Origin: an uncultured Porphyromonadaceae bacterium
GTDB taxonomy: Bacteria > Bacteroidota > Bacteroidia > Bacteroidales > Muribaculaceae
Reading direction: 5' to 3'
Assembly: GCA_900555715.1 (NCBI GenBank)
Contig: USMC01000065.1
Span: 1-10,424, forward strand
Length of the DNA stretch: 10,424 nt
In this document: piece after piece, positions 6,406 through 10,424 of the stretch
How positions within the stretch are numbered: the first letter of the stretch is position 1
Layout of the letters: each line of letters begins with the position of its first letter
Translations under genes and position numbers: made by a program
Notes under the pieces: generated by a model
Told to the model about the DNA's origin: nothing
The model's database searches: none
What the model saw: only the letters and a program-made list of their open reading frames with translations

Positions 6406-7470
6406 ATGTGGTTAACAAGCTCATCTATAGGAAGGAAGCTCGTGATGGCAGTCACGGGCGTATGCCTTGTCCTATTCGTAACTTTTCACGTGCTGATGAA
6501 CTCTGTGGCACTTCTGTGGCCCGCAGCCTATAACATGGTGTGCGAGTTCCTCGGAGCCAACTGGTATGCTCTTGTAGCATCCATGGGTCTGGCGCTGCTG
6601 TTCATCATCCACATTATCTATGCAGTGTGGCTGACTCTGCAGAACCGCAAGGCACGCGGCACAGACCGTTATGCCATTGCCGGCGCCGCTCCCGGCGTCG
6701 AGTGGTCGTCGAAGAACATGCTCGTTCTCGGCATCGTCATCTTCGCTTTCCTTATCGTCCACATGACACAGTTCTGGGCAAAGATGCAGCTGCAGGAGCT
6801 CATCTCGCATGATCTCAGCGCTCTGCCCACAGTTGCCGGTGCTCCCGCCAACCCCGCAATGGGCACCCTCTTCCTCCAGCTTGCCTTCGAGCAGTGGTGG
6901 ACACCCGTTGTCTACATCATCGGCTTCGTGGCTCTCTGGTTCCACATGAACCACGGCTTCTGGTCGATGTTCCAGACAATCGGCTGGGACAACGGCATCT
7001 GGATCAACCGTCTGAAGAAAATCGGTCTGTGGTGGACCAGTATCGTCATCGCTCTGTTTGTGGCTCAGGCTGTTCTGTTCACAGTGCAGGCCCACAACAA
7101 GTTCTTCCTCACCGACCCGGCTCTTGTAGAGCAGTACGGCGAATACTGGGAGGAGCAGGCAGAGAATGCCATTGACGATTTCAACACCGGCATCATGGGC
7201 GTAGACCAGTATGACATCGACGCTCAGACGACATTCTTCATTGAGAACGGCGACGCCTTCGTCAGCACCGCCGACTCCATCGCCAAATATGCAGGCATCC
7301 AGGCTCCCGGCTATGTATCGAAGTCGCTCCAGCAGCTTCCCGGCATGTCGCAGGCAGTGCGTCAGTACACCGAGCAGTCGAAACAGCAGCAGGCAGCAAA
7401 ACAGCAGCCTCAGCAGCCCGTCGAGATGCAGGCAGTTGAAGAAACTGAAACCGAAACCACTAACGAATAA
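6406..7470 (+). CDS. sdhC: Succinate dehydrogenase/fumarate reductase di-haem cytochrome b subunit, with long C-terminal extension
   Basis: This is the membrane anchor of the succinate:quinone oxidoreductase; it binds two haems b and the (mena)quinone and passes electrons to or from SdhB. The start MWLTSSSIGRKLVMAVTG matches the family. Five helices lie at about 12-32, 57-77, 101-123, 163-185 and 207-228. Histidines H28, H69, H119 and H180 or H183 fit the four ligands of di-haem anchors as in Bacillus SdhC and Wolinella FrdC. Positive residues (R10/K11, R81-R88, R202-K205) place the N-terminus inside and the C-terminus in the periplasm. The known families end soon after helix 5 (about 200-250 residues), but here a soluble tail continues from about 235 to 354, ending in a Q-rich, then acidic stretch. 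sdhA starts 12 nt after its stop. Confidence 0.95.
   Translation: MWLTSSSIGRKLVMAVTGVCLVLFVTFHVLMNSVALLWPAAYNMVCEFLGANWYALVASMGLALLFIIHIIYAVWLTLQNRKARGTDRYAIAGAAPGVEWSSKNMLVLGIVIFAFLIVHMTQFWAKMQLQELISHDLSALPTVAGAPANPAMGTLFLQLAFEQWWTPVVYIIGFVALWFHMNHGFWSMFQTIGWDNGIWINRLKKIGLWWTSIVIALFVAQAVLFTVQAHNKFFLTDPALVEQYGEYWEEQAENAIDDFNTGIMGVDQYDIDAQTTFFIENGDAFVSTADSIAKYAGIQAPGYVSKSLQQLPGMSQAVRQYTEQSKQQQAAKQQPQQPVEMQAVEETETETTNE
7381..7420 (+). repeat. CAG-rich low-complexity tract in the sdhC tail
   Basis: Several CAG runs (7384-7392, 7402-7407, 7411-7416) encode the glutamine-rich QQQAAKQQPQQP segment near the SdhC C-terminus. The unit AAACAGCAGC occurs twice. Such a tract may vary in length between strains. 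Confidence 0.6.
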
Positions 7471-7482
7471 TAACTCAGAGAT

Positions 7483-9507
7483 ATGGCACAAAACAATCTT
7501 GAGGGTATGATCGACTCTACCCCCATCATGCACGATTTCGCCGACATCGAATCCGGCAATCAGCCTGAGTACACTATCGACTCGAAGATTCCTGAAGGTC
7601 CTATCGCTGAGAAATGGACCAATTACAAGGCTCACCAGCACCTTGTGAACCCCGCCAACAAGCGCAACCTCGACATTATCGTCGTCGGCACCGGTCTTGC
7701 AGGCGCCTCCGCCGCCTCGACTCTCGGCGAAATGGGTTTCAACGTATATAACTTCTGCATCCAGGACAGCCCCCGCCGCGCTCACTCCATCGCAGCTCAG
7801 GGCGGTATCAATGCAGCAAAGAACTACCAGAACGACGGTGACTCGATCTACCGTCTGTTCTACGACACAGTGAAGGGCGGCGACTTCCGCTCCCGCGAAG
7901 CGAACGTTTACCGTCTCGCCGAAGTGTCTAACAACATCATCGACCAGTGCGTCCAGCAGGGCGTTCCCTTCGCCCGCGAATACGGCGGTCTGCTTGCCAA
8001 CCGCTCGTTCGGCGGCGCACAGGTAAGCCGTACATTCTACGCCAAAGGTCAGACAGGTCAGCAGCTCCTCCTCGGCGCCTACAGCTCGCTCAACCGCCAG
8101 ATTCAGAAAGGCACTGTCCGCTCGTTCAACCGCCGCGAGATGCTCGACATCGTCATTATCGACGGTCGCGCACGCGGTATTATCGTCCGCAACCTCGTGA
8201 CGGGTGAGATAGAGCGCTATGCCGCTCACGCCGTAGTCCTCGCCACCGGCGGCTACGGACGCGCCTTCTTCCTTTCGACCAACGCCATGGGCTGCAACGG
8301 CTCCGCCGCCATCCAGGCATTCAAGAAAGGCGCCTACCTCGCCAACCTTGCCTTCACACAGATCCACCCGACCTGTATCCCCGTCCACGGCGAAGACCAG
8401 AGCAAGCTCACCCTTATGAGCGAGTCGCTCCGCAACGACGGTCGTATCTGGGTACCAGCCAAGAAAGAAGATGCAGAGGCTATCCGCGCCGGCAAGAAGA
8501 AACCGACCGACATTCCTGACGAGGACCGCGACTTCTATCTGGAACGCCGCTATCCCGCCTTCGGCAACCTGTGCCCCCGCGACATCGCCAGCCGCGCAGC
8601 CAAAGAGCGCTGCGACGCAGGCTACGGCGTAGGCACCGGCAACGCTGTATACCTCGACTTCAAATACGCCATCCAGCGCCTCGGCGAGGATGTTGTCCGC
8701 GACCGCTACGGCAACCTCTTCGACATGTACCAGATGATCAGCGACGACAACCCCTATGAGACTCCTATGATGATCTTCCCCGCCAGCCACTACACCATGG
8801 GCGGCATCTGGGTAGACTACGAGCTCCAGACATCCGTCAAGGGTCTGTTCGCTATCGGCGAGTGCAACTTCTCCGACCACGGCGCAAACCGCCTCGGTGC
8901 TTCGGCTCTCATGCAGGGTCTTGCCGACGGCTACTTCGTTCTCCCCTACACGATGCAGAACTACCTCAGCGACCAGATCAAGGTTCCGCGCTTCAAGACG
9001 TCGGCACCCGAATTCGACGCCGCCGAGAAAGCAGTACGCGATCGCATCAAGAAGCTTATGGACATCAAGGGTACCAAGAGCCCGGATGAAATCCACAAAC
9101 GCCTCGGTCATGTGATGTGGAACCTTGTCGGCATGGGACGCACTCTTCAGGGTCTTGTGAAGGCAGTAGGCGAAATCGAAGAAGTACGCAAGGAGTTCTA
9201 CAGCGACCTGCGCATTGTCGGTAAAGCCGACGACCTCAACACTGAGCTCGAAAAGGCACTCCGTCTGGAAGACTTCCTGGTGATAGCCAAAATGATGGCA
9301 ATCGACGCCCTCAACCGCAACGAAAGCTGCGGCGCCCACTTCCGCGAAGAATATCAGACAGCCGACGGCGAGGCAGCACGCCGCGACGACAAGTACATGT
9401 ATGTAAGCTGCTGGAAGTATACAGGCGACAACGAGAAGCCTATCCTCATCAAGGAACCTCTCAAGTACGAAGCCATCCAGGTACAGACACGTAACTACAA
9501 GTCATAA
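7483..9507 (+). CDS. sdhA: Succinate dehydrogenase/fumarate reductase flavoprotein subunit
   Basis: This cytoplasmic subunit interconverts succinate and fumarate on a covalent FAD. The 674 residues contain the FAD-binding VGTGLAGASAA (68-78), AHSIAAQGGINAA with FAD-linked H101, the substrate motif QIHPTCIP (H295), CPRDIASR with likely proton-shuttle arginine R366, HYTMGGIW (H436) and GANRLGASAL (R470). The sequence is closest to the Bacteroides-type enzyme as I recall it, where the conserved part begins near IDSKIPEGP; here that block starts at about residue 32, so the protein carries about 30 extra N-terminal residues. Internal methionines at 9 and 16 are alternative starts but none lies at the conserved boundary. 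In Bacteroidales this complex mainly reduces fumarate to succinate in fermentation. It is 12 nt from sdhC and 64 nt from sdhB. Confidence 0.97.
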   Translation: MAQNNLEGMIDSTPIMHDFADIESGNQPEYTIDSKIPEGPIAEKWTNYKAHQHLVNPANKRNLDIIVVGTGLAGASAASTLGEMGFNVYNFCIQDSPRRAHSIAAQGGINAAKNYQNDGDSIYRLFYDTVKGGDFRSREANVYRLAEVSNNIIDQCVQQGVPFAREYGGLLANRSFGGAQVSRTFYAKGQTGQQLLLGAYSSLNRQIQKGTVRSFNRREMLDIVIIDGRARGIIVRNLVTGEIERYAAHAVVLATGGYGRAFFLSTNAMGCNGSAAIQAFKKGAYLANLAFTQIHPTCIPVHGEDQSKLTLMSESLRNDGRIWVPAKKEDAEAIRAGKKKPTDIPDEDRDFYLERRYPAFGNLCPRDIASRAAKERCDAGYGVGTGNAVYLDFKYAIQRLGEDVVRDRYGNLFDMYQMISDDNPYETPMMIFPASHYTMGGIWVDYELQTSVKGLFAIGECNFSDHGANRLGASALMQGLADGYFVLPYTMQNYLSDQIKVPRFKTSAPEFDAAEKAVRDRIKKLMDIKGTKSPDEIHKRLGHVMWNLVGMGRTLQGLVKAVGEIEEVRKEFYSDLRIVGKADDLNTELEKALRLEDFLVIAKMMAIDALNRNESCGAHFREEYQTADGEAARRDDKYMYVSCWKYTGDNEKPILIKEPLKYEAIQVQTRNYKS

Positions 9508-9523
9508 TTCTTAACCACGTGGC

Positions 9524-9550
9524 GGTGTGCGGCAACGATTGCCGCACGCC
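9524..9550 (+). other. Strong hairpin between sdhA and sdhB
   Basis: GTGCGGCAA (9527-9535) pairs perfectly with TTGCCGCAC (9539-9547) around a 3-nt loop, CGA. The stem extends to 12 bp through one G-U and two G-C pairs (9524-9526 with 9548-9550). No T run follows, so it is not a canonical terminator. It lies 16 nt after the sdhA stop and 21 nt before the sdhB start, a place where it could stabilise the sdhCA message or adjust sdhB expression. Confidence 0.7.
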
Positions 9551-9571
9551 CCTGACAAAGAACAAACGAAA

Positions 9572-10327
9572 ATGGAAAATACTATCAGCGTAAAACTGAA
9601 AATATGGCGTCAGCGTGGTCCTAAGGAAAAAGGACAGTTCGTCAACTACGCCCTCGACAATGTTTCCACCGGTTCGAGCTTCCTCGAAATGCTCGACATG
9701 CTCAACCAGCAGCTTGTCGAAAAAGGTGAAGAGCCAGTCGTGTTCGACAATGACTGCCGCGAAGGCATCTGCGGCATGTGTTCTCTTTACATCAACGGTC
9801 ATCCTCACGGTCCCGTTCAGGGCATCACGACATGCCAGCTCCACATGCGCAAATTCAAGGACGGTGACACGATCACTATCGAGCCGTGGCGTTCCGCCGC
9901 CTTCCCCGTGATCCGCGACCTTGCCGTTAACCGCAATGCATTCGACCAGATCCAGCAGGCCGGCGGCTATGTATCGTTCAACTGCGGCGGTGCTCCTGAC
10001 GCCAACAGCACTCCCATCAGCAAGGAGGTTGCCGACGTAGCGATGGACTCCGCCACCTGCATCGGCTGCGGCGCATGCGTGGCAGCCTGCAAGAACGGCT
10101 CCGCAATGCTCTTCGTATCGGCAAAGGTAAGCCAGTTCGCCCTCCTGCCTCAGGGTCAGGTAGAGCGCAAGCGCCGTGCCCGCGCAATGGTCCGCAAGAT
10201 GGACGAGCTGGGCTTCGGCAACTGCACCAACACCGGCGCATGCGCTGCAGAATGCCCCAAGAGCATTCCTCTGAGCAACATCGCCCGCCTCAACCGCGAG
10301 TTCATCAACGCGAAGTGCTCCGAATAA
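9572..10327 (+). CDS. sdhB: Succinate dehydrogenase/fumarate reductase iron-sulfur subunit
   Basis: This peripheral subunit carries electrons between the flavin of SdhA and the haems and quinone of SdhC. The start at 9572 gives 251 residues beginning MENTISVKLKIWRQ, the usual length; an upstream in-frame ATG at 9527 lies inside the intergenic hairpin and would add 15 unrelated residues. The [2Fe-2S] cluster is held by C62, C67, C70 (DCREGICGMC) and C88. CIGCGACVAAC (163-173) together with C218, C224 and C228 (CTNTGACAAEC) supply the [4Fe-4S] and [3Fe-4S] clusters. The 3Fe centre is expected because the second motif has the normal non-cysteine position. It closes the sdhCAB operon; 64 nt containing a hairpin separate it from sdhA. 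Confidence 0.97.
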   Translation: MENTISVKLKIWRQRGPKEKGQFVNYALDNVSTGSSFLEMLDMLNQQLVEKGEEPVVFDNDCREGICGMCSLYINGHPHGPVQGITTCQLHMRKFKDGDTITIEPWRSAAFPVIRDLAVNRNAFDQIQQAGGYVSFNCGGAPDANSTPISKEVADVAMDSATCIGCGACVAACKNGSAMLFVSAKVSQFALLPQGQVERKRRARAMVRKMDELGFGNCTNTGACAAECPKSIPLSNIARLNREFINAKCSE

Positions 10328-10424
10328 TCGCAAGCGAAATTCATCTTATAGAAAAACGCGTTCCTTCCCGGGAGGGCACTGAAAAAGTATTGACTTTTCA
10401 AATTGTCCTCTCCACAGGCTAAAA
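10328..10424. other. Intergenic region after sdhB, no gene seen
   Basis: The 97 nt to the window end hold no convincing coding sequence. CCT-TCCCGGG-AGG at 10363-10375 can form a short stem and AAAAGT/ACTTTT near 10382-10397 an AU-rich one, but neither is followed by a T run, so no terminator is called with confidence. Confidence 0.4.

Noticed and set aside
6306..6533. 75-residue plus-strand frame starting in the sdhCAB leader, considered as an upstream ORF
   Set aside because: It runs out of frame into sdhC, has no recognisable features, and its start lies at or before the predicted transcription start.
6472..9339. 955-residue open frame on the minus strand, opposite sdhC and sdhA
   Set aside because: It is antisense to two clearly recognisable genes. 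Its composition (rich in V, A, D, E, with no domain I recognise) is what the codon bias of sdhA produces in the complementary frame.
9527..9571. Earlier in-frame start for sdhB
   Set aside because: The added 15 residues are encoded by the intergenic hairpin and are unlike the family; the ATG at 9572 gives the usual N-terminus.
9461..10333. 290-residue minus-strand frame opposite sdhB
   Set aside because: sdhB on the plus strand has all cluster cysteines and full length; the antisense frame shows no motif and is a codon-bias shadow.
10393..10424. TTGAC-containing sequence at the right edge as a promoter for a downstream gene
   Set aside because: TTGAC alone is a sigma70-like half site; no TAnnTTTG follows before the window ends.

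Overview
The window looks like a chromosomal segment of an anaerobic gut Bacteroidales bacterium, possibly a Muribaculaceae or close relative. That placement is an inference from three things: the succinate dehydrogenase/fumarate reductase genes run in the order C-A-B and encode Bacteroides-like protein sequences, there is a DUF4491 gene, and several promoters resemble the Bacteroidetes consensus TTTG-N19/21-TAnnTTTG. Most of the sequence is moderately GC-rich. One gene (4021-5460) and the intergenic regions are visibly more AT-rich.

Left block (1-3912, all minus strand). A good Bacteroidetes-type promoter at 3882-3912 lies almost on top of the start of a small DUF4491 membrane protein. It is followed by asd (aspartate-semialdehyde dehydrogenase), then a 713-residue CPA2-type cation:proton antiporter with a USP-like C-terminal half, then the first 107 codons of a TrmH/SpoU-family RNA methyltransferase that runs off the left edge. 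Gaps are 53 nt, 21 nt and a 4-nt ATGA overlap, so the last three are probably co-transcribed.

Middle (3913-6134, minus strand). A long 18-bp inverted repeat containing an internal 12-nt direct repeat overlaps the stop codon of a 479-residue AlbA_2/Schlafen-type ATP-binding protein. This accessory gene sits between housekeeping blocks. Next is a small secreted outer-membrane beta-barrel protein with its own intrinsic terminator at 5558-5588.

Right block (6278-10327, plus strand). A Bacteroidetes-type promoter at 6278-6308 drives sdhC-sdhA-sdhB, a complete menaquinone-linked succinate:quinone oxidoreductase: a five-helix di-haem membrane anchor, a flavoprotein and an iron-sulfur protein. In a fermenting Bacteroidales this complex most likely works as the fumarate reductase that makes succinate. 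Two parts look longer than I remember in Bacteroides: SdhC carries a soluble C-terminal extension of about 120 residues predicted to lie in the periplasm, and SdhA has about 30 extra N-terminal residues. A strong hairpin separates sdhA from sdhB.

I see no obviously novel multi-gene system here. The SdhC extension, the accessory AlbA_2 gene with its long inverted repeat, and the near-leaderless promoter are the points most worth following up. There are no RNA genes, CRISPR arrays or insertion sequences that I can support.
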